Source of the DNA: Flavobacterium hydrophilum
Lineage (GTDB): Bacteria > Bacteroidota > Bacteroidia > Flavobacteriales > Flavobacteriaceae
Direction: 5' to 3'
Assembly: GCF_003202405.1 (NCBI RefSeq)
Contig: NZ_QJHL01000008.1
Location: forward strand, 1-64,000
DNA: 64,000 bases
Positions within the stretch are counted from its first letter, which is position 1, and each line of letters begins with the position of its first letter. The position numbers and the translations under genes were made by a program. The notes beneath the pieces were generated by a model. That model did not search any database. It had not been told where the DNA came from and saw only the letters and a program-made list of their open reading frames with translations. Shown here one piece after another: positions 16,275-24,514 of the stretch.

Positions 16275-17114
16275 ATGGAAAATAACAAAGTTTGGTTTAT
16301 CACAGGAGCTTCAAAAGGCCTTGGATTAGAATTGGCAAAAAAATTATTAGAAGAAGGATTTAAAGTTGCCGCAACATCAAGAAATGAAGAGTCATTAATA
16401 AAAGTATTAGGAAATACATCAGATAATTTTCTTCCTCTTGAAATGGATTTAGTTGACGAAAAAAGCGTAAAAAATGCGATTGATAAAACAGTGAGTCATT
16501 TTAAAACAATTGATGTATTGGTCAATAATGCAGGTTATGGTTTATTAGGTGCACTGGAAGAATTGACTGATGAAGAATCAAGAAAAAATTATGAGGTAAA
16601 CGTTTTCGGATTATTAAATGTAATCAGAAATACTATGCCTTACATGCGTGCCAACAGATCAGGGCATATTTTTAATATTTCTTCTGTTGGAGGTTATGTT
16701 GGGAATTTTCCGGGTTGGGGAATTTATTGTTCTACAAAATTTGCTGTTGCCGGCTTAACGGAATCTTTATCAGCAGAAGTAAAAGAATTTGGTATAAATG
16801 TAACGTTGGTTTATCCGGGATATTTCAGAACTGATTTCTTAAAAGATAGTTCTTTGTTGCTGCCTGAAAATCCAATTACAGAATATAAAGCTGTTAGGGA
16901 ATCTGAAAGTGCCCACAAAGACAACATTAACGAAAATCAGCCAGGAGATCCTGAAAAATTAGCAGAAGCTTTGATTAAAGTAAGTCAGGATCAAAATCCA
17001 CCGCTTCATTTATTTTTAGGTGAAGATGCCTTTAATATGGCAAATCAAAAAATAGTAAGTGTTCAGGGTGAGTTAGGAAAATGGAAAGAGGTTTCTGTCT
17101 CAACTGGTTTTTAA
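16275..17114 (+). CDS. Short-chain dehydrogenase/reductase
   Basis: A 279-residue classical SDR using NAD(P)H. The Rossmann glycine motif TGASKGLG is at residues 11-18, the NNAG motif near 86, the catalytic Ser in NISSVGG near 140 and the YxxxK motif as YCSTK near 154. An Arg/Ser-containing TSRNEESL after the second beta strand favours NADP(H). Length and C-terminal region fit the oxidoreductases commonly paired with AraC regulators. The substrate is unknown. It may be under the AraC regulator encoded just upstream. Confidence 0.93.
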   Translation: MENNKVWFITGASKGLGLELAKKLLEEGFKVAATSRNEESLIKVLGNTSDNFLPLEMDLVDEKSVKNAIDKTVSHFKTIDVLVNNAGYGLLGALEELTDEESRKNYEVNVFGLLNVIRNTMPYMRANRSGHIFNISSVGGYVGNFPGWGIYCSTKFAVAGLTESLSAEVKEFGINVTLVYPGYFRTDFLKDSSLLLPENPITEYKAVRESESAHKDNINENQPGDPEKLAEALIKVSQDQNPPLHLFLGEDAFNMANQKIVSVQGELGKWKEVSVSTGF

Positions 17115-17123
17115 TTTTAATAA

Positions 17124-17459
17124 TTATCCCAATATTTTTTGTCGGTGTAATAATCCCCAATAATGTAATGCATTCAGGACATTTTCTAATGATCTACCGT
17201 GCTCTGTAATAGAATATTCTATAGTTGGCGGAAAAGTATCATAGACTGTTCTTTTTATTAATTGATTGCTTTCCAGGCTTTTTAGTTCTTTAGATAGCGT
17301 CTTATCGGTAATCCCGGCAACGGTTTTTGATATTTCGGTAAAACGTTTGTTTTCTGTTGAAAGCGAAAAAAGGATTAATAATTTCCATCTTCCTTCTAAG
17401 GCTTCTAAAGCATCTTTGATAGAAAGTGCAGTTTTAGGACATCCACCATTAATTAGCAT
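17124..17459 (-). CDS. HxlR-type winged-helix regulator
   Basis: A 111-residue MarR/HxlR regulator. Family features are CPKTALSIKDALEALEGRWKLLILFSL with the early cysteine, FTEISKTVAGITDKTLSKELKSLE as the recognition helix, and the wing PPTIEYSITEHGRSLENVLNAL. The cysteine near the N-terminus is the usual redox- or electrophile-sensing position in this family. It is divergent from the DoxX gene, and palindromic half-sites fill the shared 125-base interval, so it very probably controls both. It converges with the SDR gene, only nine bases apart. Confidence 0.93.
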   Translation of the reverse strand: MLINGGCPKTALSIKDALEALEGRWKLLILFSLSTENKRFTEISKTVAGITDKTLSKELKSLESNQLIKRTVYDTFPPTIEYSITEHGRSLENVLNALHYWGLLHRQKILG

Positions 17460-17484
17460 TTCATTTTTGGGTTTAATTATACAA

Positions 17485-17541
17485 AGTTACTTCCCTTCTG
17501 GATAGCACTTTCCGAAAGGGAAGTACTGCATAAGAGGAAGT
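17485..17541. promoter_or_regulatory. Palindromic operator between hxlR-type and doxX genes
   Basis: ACTTCCCTT at 17489-17497 and AAGGGAAGT at 17516-17524 are a perfect 9-bp inverted repeat. A second, inner half-site ACTTTCC (17507-17513) also pairs with GGGAAGT, and another GGAAGT follows at about 17536. HxlR proteins bind ACTT/AAGT palindromes, so this is the likely operator for the divergent pair. Confidence 0.68.
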
Positions 17542-17584
17542 AAATATAAATATTTTTGAGATCTTAATATAAAATTAATCTCAA

Positions 17585-17968
17585 ATGGAAGATCAACAAC
17601 ATTCAAAAGCTATTCGTATTACACTTTGGCTTGTACAAATTATTTTAGCTTTAAGTTTTATCTGGGGAGGCTCAATGAAGCTATTTCAAAGTATTGAAAA
17701 ATTATCAGCAATGTGGCCATGGACAGCCCAAGTTTCTCCGGTATTTTTAAAATTTACAGCAATAGTAGATTTGTTAGCGGGTATTGGAATTGTAGTACCA
17801 ACATTACTTTTAGTTAATCCAAAATGCACACGTATGATAGCTTTTGGAGTTATTGTATTAATGATTTGTGCAAGTATATTTCATATCTGCAGAGATGAAG
17901 CTTCTCAAATAGGAATAAATATCTTTTTCGCACTTTTAGCTGCTTTTGTTATGTGGGGGAGAAAATGA
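17585..17968 (+). CDS. DoxX-like membrane protein
   Basis: A 127-residue inner-membrane protein with four hydrophobic segments (about 10-30, 50-72, 80-95, 105-124). The family pattern FIWGGSMKLF near residue 24 and LLAGIGIVVPTLL near 68 identify a DoxX-like protein. DoxX proteins accompany redox and thiol-stress functions, but none is proven for this one. Control by the divergent HxlR regulator is very likely from the operator at 17485-17541. A bidirectional terminator separates it from groEL. Confidence 0.88.
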   Translation: MEDQQHSKAIRITLWLVQIILALSFIWGGSMKLFQSIEKLSAMWPWTAQVSPVFLKFTAIVDLLAGIGIVVPTLLLVNPKCTRMIAFGVIVLMICASIFHICRDEASQIGINIFFALLAAFVMWGRK

Positions 17969-17974
17969 TTTATA

Positions 17975-18007
17975 AAAAACGCCAGATAAATTTTATCTGG
18001 CGTTTTA
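17975..18007. terminator. Bidirectional terminator between doxX-like gene and groEL
   Basis: AAAACGCCAGATAAA and TTTATCTGGCGTTTT form a near-perfect hairpin centred at 17990/17991, with A runs before and T runs after it. It can stop transcription from both converging genes. Confidence 0.85.
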
Positions 18008-18029
18008 AATTTTAAGAAGTGAAGAACGA

Positions 18030-19658
18030 TTACATCATTCCTGGCATACCGCCACCCATTGGCATTCCGCCAGCGCTTTCTTCTTTAATATCAATTAATG
18101 CACATTCTGTAGTTAAAATCATTCCTGAAACAGATGCAGCATTTTCAAGCGCTACACGAGTTACTTTTTTAGGATCGATAATTCCAGCTGCAAGCATATC
18201 TACATATTCGTCAGTTTTAGCATTGTAACCAAAATCACCAGAACCTTCTCCCACTTTAGATACTACTACAGAACCTTCAAGACCTGCATTTTCAACAATA
18301 GTTCTTAATGGAGATTCAACAGCGCGAGCAACAATCTGAATTCCGGTTGCTTCGTCAGCGTTGTCAGCTTTAAGGTCAGCTAATGCAGCTTTTGCTCTTA
18401 ATAGCGCCACACCACCACCAGCAACAATTCCTTCTTCAACAGCAGCACGGGTTGCGTGTAAAGCATCATCAACTCTGTCTTTTTTCTCTTTCATTTCCAC
18501 TTCAGAAGCTGCACCAACATAAAGAACTGCAACACCTCCGGCTAATTTAGCCAAACGTTCTTGTAGTTTTTCTTTATCGTAATCAGATGTAGTAGTTTCC
18601 ATCTGACCTTTAATTTGGTTCACACGATTTTTGATGATATCAGCTTCACCAGCTCCGCTTACGATAGTCGTATTGTCTTTATCAATAGAAACTCTTTTTG
18701 CAGTTCCTAACATTTCGATAGTTGTGTTTTCTAATGTGTAACCTCTTTCTTCAGAAATTACGGTTCCACCGGTTAAGATTGCAATATCTTCCAACATTGC
18801 TTTTCTTCTGTCTCCGAAACCTGGAGCTTTTACAGCAGCAATTTTAAGAGCACCTCTTAATTTGTTTACTACTAAAGTAGACAGCGCTTCTCCGTCAACA
18901 TCTTCGGCAATAATTAATAATGGTTTTCCTGATTGAGCAACTGGCTCTAAAACCGGAAGTAATTCTTTTAAAGAAGAAACTTTTTTATCATATAATAAAA
19001 TGTAAGGAGAATCTAGTTCAACTTCCATTTTCTCAGGATTTGTTACAAAATAAGGAGAAAGATATCCTCTGTCAAACTGCATTCCTTCAACAACATCCAC
19101 GAAAGTATCAGTTCCTTTAGCTTCTTCTACAGTAATAACACCTTCTTTTCCAACTTTAGCGAAAGCAGTAGCGATTAGTTCACCAATAACTTCGTCATTG
19201 TTTGCAGAGATAGCAGCAATTTGTTTGATTTTATCAGAATCGTTTCCAACCACTTTAGCTTGTTTAGCCAAGTCAGCAACGATAGCTTCAACCGCTTTGT
19301 CGATACCACGTTTCAGATCCATTGGATTTGCTCCGGCAGCAACGTTTTTTAGACCTTCTTTTACGATAGCCTGAGCTAAAACGGTAGCTGTTGTAGTTCC
19401 GTCTCCGGCTAAATCATTAGTTTTAGAAGCAACTTCTTTAACCATTTGTGCGCCCATGTTTTCTAATGGGTCTTTTAATTCGATTTCTTTTGCAACAGAA
19501 ACCCCATCTTTAGTAACGGTTGGCCCACCAAATGATTTTCCAATAATTACATTACGTCCTTTTGGTCCAAGGGTTACTTTTACAGCATTTGCCAATGCAT
19601 CAACACCACGTTTTAGTCCGTCACGTGCTTCAATATCAAATTTTATATCTTTTGCCAT
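18030..19658 (-). CDS. groL: Chaperonin GroEL (60 kDa)
   Basis: The 542-residue subunit of the ATP-driven protein-folding chamber. It starts MAKDIKFDIEARDGLKRGVDALANAVKVTLGPKGRN, has the ATP-binding GDGTTTATVLAQ near residue 86, the signature AAVEEGIVAGGG-ALLRA near 405-418, and ends in the Gly-Met tail GGMPMGGGMPGMM. It is downstream of groES, 86 bases apart, as the second gene of the usual operon. Full length and intact. Confidence 0.99.
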   Translation of the reverse strand: MAKDIKFDIEARDGLKRGVDALANAVKVTLGPKGRNVIIGKSFGGPTVTKDGVSVAKEIELKDPLENMGAQMVKEVASKTNDLAGDGTTTATVLAQAIVKEGLKNVAAGANPMDLKRGIDKAVEAIVADLAKQAKVVGNDSDKIKQIAAISANNDEVIGELIATAFAKVGKEGVITVEEAKGTDTFVDVVEGMQFDRGYLSPYFVTNPEKMEVELDSPYILLYDKKVSSLKELLPVLEPVAQSGKPLLIIAEDVDGEALSTLVVNKLRGALKIAAVKAPGFGDRRKAMLEDIAILTGGTVISEERGYTLENTTIEMLGTAKRVSIDKDNTTIVSGAGEADIIKNRVNQIKGQMETTTSDYDKEKLQERLAKLAGGVAVLYVGAASEVEMKEKKDRVDDALHATRAAVEEGIVAGGGVALLRAKAALADLKADNADEATGIQIVARAVESPLRTIVENAGLEGSVVVSKVGEGSGDFGYNAKTDEYVDMLAAGIIDPKKVTRVALENAASVSGMILTTECALIDIKEESAGGMPMGGGMPGMM

Positions 19659-19744
19659 TTTTAATTTTTTGTTTAAAGTTTTATTTGTTTCAAGTTACAT
19701 TAGTTTTAATTTTTAATACCAAGAACTTAATACGTATTGTTTTT

Positions 19745-20020
19745 TTAGATTATCGCTAAGATATCATCCTCACGCATGATCAAATAATCAGTTCCTTCCA
19801 GTTTTAATTCTGTTCCTGCGTATTTACCATAAAGAACAGTATCGCCAACTTTTACGGTCATAGTATGGTCTTTAGATCCGTTTCCAACTGCAACTACAGT
19901 TCCTTTTTGTGGTTTTTCTTTAGCAGTATCCGGAATAAAAATTCCTGAAGCAGTTTTGGTTTCGGCTGCAACTGGCTCGATAAGTACGCGATCTGAAAGC
20001 GGTTTAATGTTTAAGGCCAT
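19745..20020 (-). CDS. groS: Co-chaperonin GroES (10 kDa)
   Basis: The 91-residue lid of the GroEL chamber. It begins MALNIKPLSDRVLIEP and contains the mobile loop EPVAAETKTASGIFIPDTAKEKPQKG and the conserved YGKYAGTELK. First gene of the groES-groEL operon. No CIRCE element is evident in the leader. Confidence 0.99.
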   Translation of the reverse strand: MALNIKPLSDRVLIEPVAAETKTASGIFIPDTAKEKPQKGTVVAVGNGSKDHTMTVKVGDTVLYGKYAGTELKLEGTDYLIMREDDILAII

Positions 20021-20106
20021 GATTTTATATTATTATAGTTATACGTTTTTTAATGTTCATTAAACTTTCAGAAATTATGCCATGCTCATAAAACTGACAT
20101 TTTTTC

Positions 20107-20140
20107 CTAAAAAAAATGCCAGCTTTGACAGGCTGGCATT
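20107..20140 (-). terminator. Terminator after secG
   Basis: A perfect 9-bp stem, AATGCCAGC at 20115-20123 with GCTGGCATT at 20132-20140; the A run at 20109-20116 is the U tract on the minus strand. It closes the lptE-TPR-secG transcript just before the groES promoter region. Confidence 0.88.
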
Positions 20141-20159
20141 TTATTTTATTTCAAAATTA

Positions 20160-20501
20160 TTATTTAGCTGCTGGAGTTGCCGGAGCAGGTGTTCCTTGAG
20201 TCGGAGCAGCTGGTGTAGTTGCTGCAGGCGCTTCGGTTTTTTCAATAATTTTAGAATCAGTGTCACTTAATGATCCTGTAAAGCTTAAACTTGAAAGCAA
20301 AATTAAAGCAATCAAAATAGTAGCTAATGTCCAGGTACTTTTATCTAAAAAGTCTGTTGTTTTTTGTACTCCACCTAACATTTGAGTTCCGCTAATTGTA
20401 GACGATAACCCGCCTCCTTTAGGGTTCTGTACCATGATTACTACGATCAATAGAAAACAAACTATTGTGATTAAAACTAAAAAAATTGAAAATGTGCTCA
20501 T
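20160..20501 (-). CDS. secG: Preprotein translocase subunit SecG
   Basis: A small accessory subunit of the SecYEG channel. It has two membrane helices (about residues 3-22 and 55-76) joined by the conserved segment MVQNPKGGGLSSTISG-QMLGGVQKTTDFLDKSTW. The 35-residue tail is rich in Ala, Pro and Thr (APAATTPAAPTQGTPAPATPAAK), a common extension in Flavobacteria. Three bases separate it from the TPR gene upstream. Confidence 0.95.
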   Translation of the reverse strand: MSTFSIFLVLITIVCFLLIVVIMVQNPKGGGLSSTISGTQMLGGVQKTTDFLDKSTWTLATILIALILLSSLSFTGSLSDTDSKIIEKTEAPAATTPAAPTQGTPAPATPAAK

Positions 20502-20504
20502 TAC

Positions 20505-22016
20505 TTAATTATTGTTATTGTTATTTTGTTGTAAAATCTTTATATCCGATATGCGGTCTGCAAAGAAAGTAATTTTTTCTGGATATTTCAAAATTAATAT
20601 TTCATATGCCTGAATAGCTTTTGTATATTTTTTTTGTTCTAAATATACTCTCGCTAAAGTCTCTGTCATTAGATAAGAATTATCTTCCTTATAAGCATCA
20701 GGTTGTACAGCTGGAGTAATAGCAGTTTGTTTTATAGGAGAGATTTTTGGGTTTGTTTCGATGAATTTATCGATTATTTCTGCCTTTTTCTTTTTCTCTT
20801 CGTCCATCATTTCATTTTCGACTATGTTTTCAACTTTTGTTTCTGTTTGTATTTCTTCTTTCGGAACTTCATTTGTCCGGTCAATTGGTTCTGGTTTGGC
20901 TAATTGCAGCCATTCCTGAAAAGAGTGTTTTTCACTAACAGAAAAATCCAATGGTCTTCCAATTTCCAGATTTTCTTCTGCCGTTTTTATTGTATTCTGA
21001 AGTTCAATTTCTTTTGGTTGTTCAATTACTTCTGGCACTTCTTCAAAAACAACTGTTGAGGCTTCTTGTAATGAGGTATATATTGATTCTTCAATTGGTT
21101 CAACTCTTACTTTCGGGATTTCCTCTTCTACAATTTCATCCTCTACAATTTCATCAAAAAAAGTTCGTGTTGGTTCCTTTAAAACAGGTACTGATTCAAT
21201 AACTGTATCTATTTCAATAGTAGGAGAGGTTTCAATAATTGGAGTTGCTTCTTTAAAAGAATCTAAAGTTGGTTGTTCAGTAATTGAATCAATTGGTTTT
21301 TCTTCGATTTTTGAAGACTGTTCAATAGAATTGTTTGTTTCTTCTGTAAAAGAGTCTAAAGTCGGTTGCTCAGTAATAGAATCAATTGGTTTTTCTTCAA
21401 TTTTTGAAGACTGTTCAATAGAAGTGTTTGTTACTTCTTTAAAAGAATCTAAAATTGATTGTTCAGAAGGCAGCTCAATTGGTGTTTCTTCTGTTTTTAC
21501 TGGTTTTTCAAAAGTAACATTTATAACTTCTTTAAAAGAATCTAAAATTGATTGCTCGGAAACCAGAAGAATTGTCTTTTCATCAACTGTTACGGGTTCT
21601 TCAAAAGCTGCTATAGTTGTAGCCTTTTTAATCGAATCTAAAATAGACTTTTCAATAGGGTCAATACGAATTTCAGCGGCTTTCTTTTTTTCTTCAACTA
21701 ACACAATTTCGCTGTCAAAAACGTTTATGTTTAAAAGATCTCTAAGTTTGCGGTCATAAAATTCGCCCTGAATAGAAGTAAAAGTTTCAGAAGTAATAAA
21801 ATCGAATAAAACGGAACGATCTGAAGTATGGGCAGCTGTAACTTTTAAAGCGTAATTATACTTAAAGCTGTTTTGATTAAAAAGTCCTTTTAATCGTAAT
21901 GCGCGTGCACTTTGAAAATACGGAAATTCATTCAAAACACTTCCTAATGCTTCTGTCTGCTTTTCTGTAATGGCATCAGGTTTATTAATTAGGTAAGTAT
22001 AATTTGTTACGTTCAT
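20505..22016 (-). CDS. TPR protein with tandem 31-residue repeats, between lptE and secG
   Basis: A 503-residue protein. Residues 1-105 are a well-packed helical domain (FPYFQSARALRLKGLFNQNSFKYN). Residues 115-275 hold about five tandem 31-residue units with the core Q-S/P-I/T-LDSFKE, separated by acidic Glu/Pro-rich linkers, almost certainly disordered. Residues 440-500 contain a TPR pair (TETLARVYLEQKKYTKAIQAYEILILKYPEK) and the protein ends in a run of six Asn after QQ. It has no signal peptide. Its place between lptE and secG is, as I recall, conserved in Flavobacteria, but no function is known; a scaffold role in envelope biogenesis would be a guess. Confidence 0.82.
   Translation of the reverse strand: MNVTNYTYLINKPDAITEKQTEALGSVLNEFPYFQSARALRLKGLFNQNSFKYNYALKVTAAHTSDRSVLFDFITSETFTSIQGEFYDRKLRDLLNINVFDSEIVLVEEKKKAAEIRIDPIEKSILDSIKKATTIAAFEEPVTVDEKTILLVSEQSILDSFKEVINVTFEKPVKTEETPIELPSEQSILDSFKEVTNTSIEQSSKIEEKPIDSITEQPTLDSFTEETNNSIEQSSKIEEKPIDSITEQPTLDSFKEATPIIETSPTIEIDTVIESVPVLKEPTRTFFDEIVEDEIVEEEIPKVRVEPIEESIYTSLQEASTVVFEEVPEVIEQPKEIELQNTIKTAEENLEIGRPLDFSVSEKHSFQEWLQLAKPEPIDRTNEVPKEEIQTETKVENIVENEMMDEEKKKKAEIIDKFIETNPKISPIKQTAITPAVQPDAYKEDNSYLMTETLARVYLEQKKYTKAIQAYEILILKYPEKITFFADRISDIKILQQNNNNNN
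21262..21670 (-). repeat. 93-bp in-frame tandem repeat inside the TPR gene
   Basis: The word TCTAAA (for the LDS residues on the coding strand) recurs at 21262, 21355, 21448 and 21541, exactly 93 bases apart, and once more at 21637 after 96. Units one and two are almost identical over their full length and the others are diverged. The period is 31 codons, so gain or loss of a unit keeps the frame. Confidence 0.9.
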
Positions 22017-22098
22017 TGATTTTATATTTAATCTTTTTGTGTTTAATTATTTTGCTCATCAATTTTAGTGATTAAGCGATTAAGAATTTAATAGTTTT

Positions 22099-22617
22099 TT
22101 ACCATTTAGCTAACGACTCATTGAAGATATCCTGCGTAATTCTTTCAAATATATCTTTGATAGCTTCATTTAAAACAGTTCCTACAAGTTGCGACTGCGC
22201 CGGGTAATCATGATAAAATTCGAATGTTTTTTCAAAATCGTCAGTTTCTTTCTTCTTATTTGAAAAGCGAACATTTACACGAATTGTTAAACGGTTTTGA
22301 GCAGCTGCTGCACCACCATCTGTTGTTACAGCAGTTGCTGTCATTGGCGTAATTCGGTAATCTGTAATTTCACCTTCATAAAGCAAATCGCCATTCGAAC
22401 TAACCAAATTTAAATTGGTTTGGTTCATAATTAAATCCTGTAACGCTAATGTGAATTCTCTGTCAATTCCTGGTTCAATCAAATCAGCATTATTCTGAAA
22501 AAAGTTTACCTGAAATGTTTTTGCATCAATTGGAGCAGCACCTGTAAAATTATATATACCACAGCCACTAAAGGTAGTAGCGATTAACAGGATTAAAATA
22601 TATTTTAAGTTTTTCAT
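22099..22617 (-). CDS. lptE: LptE-family lipopolysaccharide assembly lipoprotein
   Basis: A 172-residue outer-membrane lipoprotein that plugs the LptD barrel during LPS delivery. The signal peptide ends in the lipobox FSGC with the lipid-bearing cysteine at residue 19. The mature domain has the LptE pattern: KTFQVNFFQN, FTLALQDLI, LYEGEITDYRITP and the late LTIRVNVRFSNKK strand. The genes before and after belong to the envelope cluster (sigma-54 activator, TPR protein, secG), which supports the call. Confidence 0.9.
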   Translation of the reverse strand: MKNLKYILILLIATTFSGCGIYNFTGAAPIDAKTFQVNFFQNNADLIEPGIDREFTLALQDLIMNQTNLNLVSSNGDLLYEGEITDYRITPMTATAVTTDGGAAAAQNRLTIRVNVRFSNKKKETDDFEKTFEFYHDYPAQSQLVGTVLNEAIKDIFERITQDIFNESLAKW

Positions 22618-22707
22618 TTTTTATTTTAGAATTGTTTTGACAGTTGCCTGATCCCGGGTCAAAGATATTTATTTTCGTTTAAAACGTTTTATGTCTTTGT
22701 AGTAAAA

Positions 22708-23967
22708 TTACAAATCAAACTGTTTGATTTTTCGATACAAAGTTCTCTCCGAAATGCCTAATTCGTCAGCTGCTGCTTTTCGTTTTCCTTTGTTTTTTTC
22801 TAATGATTTTTTGATCATCTCGATTTCTTTTTGTTCTAAACGTAAAATCTCTTCTTCCTCAATTGTTTCAGCGTCTAAATAATTATTGTCGTCTGGGATA
22901 TGATAATTATCGTCACGCGCTGTCGGTGTCATGACTGCTGTTCTTGGTTCTTCTTCAAAATCAATTTCACTGTCATTTTCCTGTGAACCATATATTTTCT
23001 GAATCAGATTTGGATTGATGTCCTGTACTTTAGAATTCCCGTTTTTCATCAATTCTAAAGTCAGTTTTTTCAAATCATTTAAATCACTTTTCATATCAAA
23101 AAGGACTTTATATAAAATGTCTCTTTCTGTACTGAAATCACTTTCTTTTTTACTGTCGCTGATTACAGAAGGCAGATTGCTTCCTTCAGCAGGCAAATAC
23201 GATTGTAATGTGGATAAGGTAATGTCACGATTGGTTTCCAGAACAGAAATTTGCTCTGCAACATTTCGTAATTGACGAATATTTCCGTTCCATCTGAATT
23301 TTTGTAAAAGTTGAACCGCACCATCATCCAGTTTCAATGGTGGCATTTTGTATTTATGCGCAAAATCAGCCACAAATTTTCGGAACAATAAATGAATGTC
23401 TTCATTTCTTTCTCTCAACGGAGGTAAGGTAATTTCAACTGTACTCAAGCGATAGTACAAATCTTCACGGAATTTTCCTTTTTCAATAGCATTAAATAAA
23501 TTGACATTGGTTGCTGCAACAATCCTCACATTGGTTTTTTGAACCTGTGAAGAACCTACTTTTATAAATTCTCCATTTTCCAAAACACGAAGCAATCTTA
23601 CTTGAGTTGTTAATGGTAATTCACCAACTTCGTCTAAGAAGATTGTTCCGCCGTCTGCTACTTCAAAATAACCTTCACGTGTGCTAGTAGCGCCTGTAAA
23701 AGCTCCTTTCTCGTGTCCAAAAAGTTCACTGTCGATTGTTCCTTCCGGAATCGCTCCACAGTTTACAGCAATATATTTTCCGTGCTTTCTGTGTGAAAGC
23801 GAATGGATTATTCTCGGAATATTTTCTTTACCAACACCACTTTCCCCGGTTACCATAACCGAAATGTCAGTTGGAGCAACCTGAATGGCTTTTTCAATTG
23901 CACGGTTTAATTTTGGGTCATTCCCAATAATTTCAAATCGTTGTTTTATTGCTTGAACTGTTTCCAT
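22708..23967 (-). CDS. Sigma-54 dependent transcriptional activator without receiver domain
   Basis: An enhancer-binding protein of about 419 residues. The AAA+ domain begins almost at the N-terminus, with no regulatory domain. Walker A is GESGVGKE, the sigma-54 contact loop is GAFTGA, Walker B is GGTIFLDEVG, and the arginine finger region is FREDLYYRLS. A Fis-type helix-turn-helix (RKAAADELGISERTLYRKIKQ) is at the C-terminus, after an acidic linker. I start it at METVQAIKQRF (23967) because this matches the conserved N-terminus; an ATG five codons upstream is possible. Lack of a receiver domain implies control by abundance or a partner protein. First gene of a run leading through lptE to secG. 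Confidence 0.93.
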   Translation of the reverse strand: METVQAIKQRFEIIGNDPKLNRAIEKAIQVAPTDISVMVTGESGVGKENIPRIIHSLSHRKHGKYIAVNCGAIPEGTIDSELFGHEKGAFTGATSTREGYFEVADGGTIFLDEVGELPLTTQVRLLRVLENGEFIKVGSSQVQKTNVRIVAATNVNLFNAIEKGKFREDLYYRLSTVEITLPPLRERNEDIHLLFRKFVADFAHKYKMPPLKLDDGAVQLLQKFRWNGNIRQLRNVAEQISVLETNRDITLSTLQSYLPAEGSNLPSVISDSKKESDFSTERDILYKVLFDMKSDLNDLKKLTLELMKNGNSKVQDINPNLIQKIYGSQENDSEIDFEEEPRTAVMTPTARDDNYHIPDDNNYLDAETIEEEEILRLEQKEIEMIKKSLEKNKGKRKAAADELGISERTLYRKIKQFDL

Positions 23968-24078
23968 TTGTTTTTGTTTCAAGTTTTTTTGTTTCAGGTT
24001 TCAGGTTGTTGATCAAACTGATGGTTGAAACAGGGATGTTTTTTTACCACAAATTACACAATTTATCGCAAATTCATT

Positions 24079-24468
24079 TTAAGAATTTATTAATCGTTTA
24101 TGTATTAATGATTTGTTTTGAAAGTTTGCGATTATTCCGACTGGAGTATCTGCAAGTTTCGTATAATTTAATGTTTGAGCGAGATGATCATTGCAAATTT
24201 CCTTTACAGATTTTACTTCTAAAATTATGTCATCGTAAACAATAAAATCAGCATAAAATTTATGAGGTAAAATAATTCCCTTGTATTCTATTGCAAATTC
24301 TTTTTCCCGTTGATATGGAATATTGTTATTTTTAAATTCAATTTCTAATGCGTCTTTATATATAATTTCAAGTAAACCAGGACCTAATAATCTATGTACT
24401 TCCATGCATAAACCTACTATCTCGTAATTCTCATTCTTTTTGTAATAATATTCGTTTGTGTCGCTCAT
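24079..24468 (-). CDS. GxxExxY family protein
   Basis: A 129-residue protein of the GxxExxY family, named from the motif seen here as GPGLLEIIY near residue 31. It also has the later EFAIEYKG, FYADFIVYDDIILEVKS and HLAQTLNYTKL segments typical of the family. The D-x(n)-ExK pattern (ADFIVYDD-ILEVKS) resembles a PD-(D/E)XK nuclease core, which is the usual proposal, but no activity has been shown for it to my knowledge. It sits between miaB and the sigma-54 activator next to short dispersed repeats, and looks like an insertion into an otherwise conserved gene order. Confidence 0.9.
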   Translation of the reverse strand: MSDTNEYYYKKNENYEIVGLCMEVHRLLGPGLLEIIYKDALEIEFKNNNIPYQREKEFAIEYKGIILPHKFYADFIVYDDIILEVKSVKEICNDHLAQTLNYTKLADTPVGIIANFQNKSLIHKRLINS

Positions 24469-24514
24469 AAAAATACTAATTTGTGAAAATTTGCGAAATT
24501 TGTGGTTTGAAAAA

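Noticed and set aside
20030..20100. Possible sigma-54 promoter (TGGCAtaatttctGA) before groES
   Set aside because: The -12 element lacks the required GC, and no CIRCE or other heat-shock element could be recognised; too weak to report.
21262..21670. CRISPR-like spacing of repeats
   Set aside because: Units are 93 bp, contiguous and in frame within a coding gene, without spacers.
21331..21759. 142-codon plus-strand frame with repeated blocks
   Set aside because: Antisense shadow of the tandem repeat in the TPR gene; repeated appearance comes from the 93-bp units.
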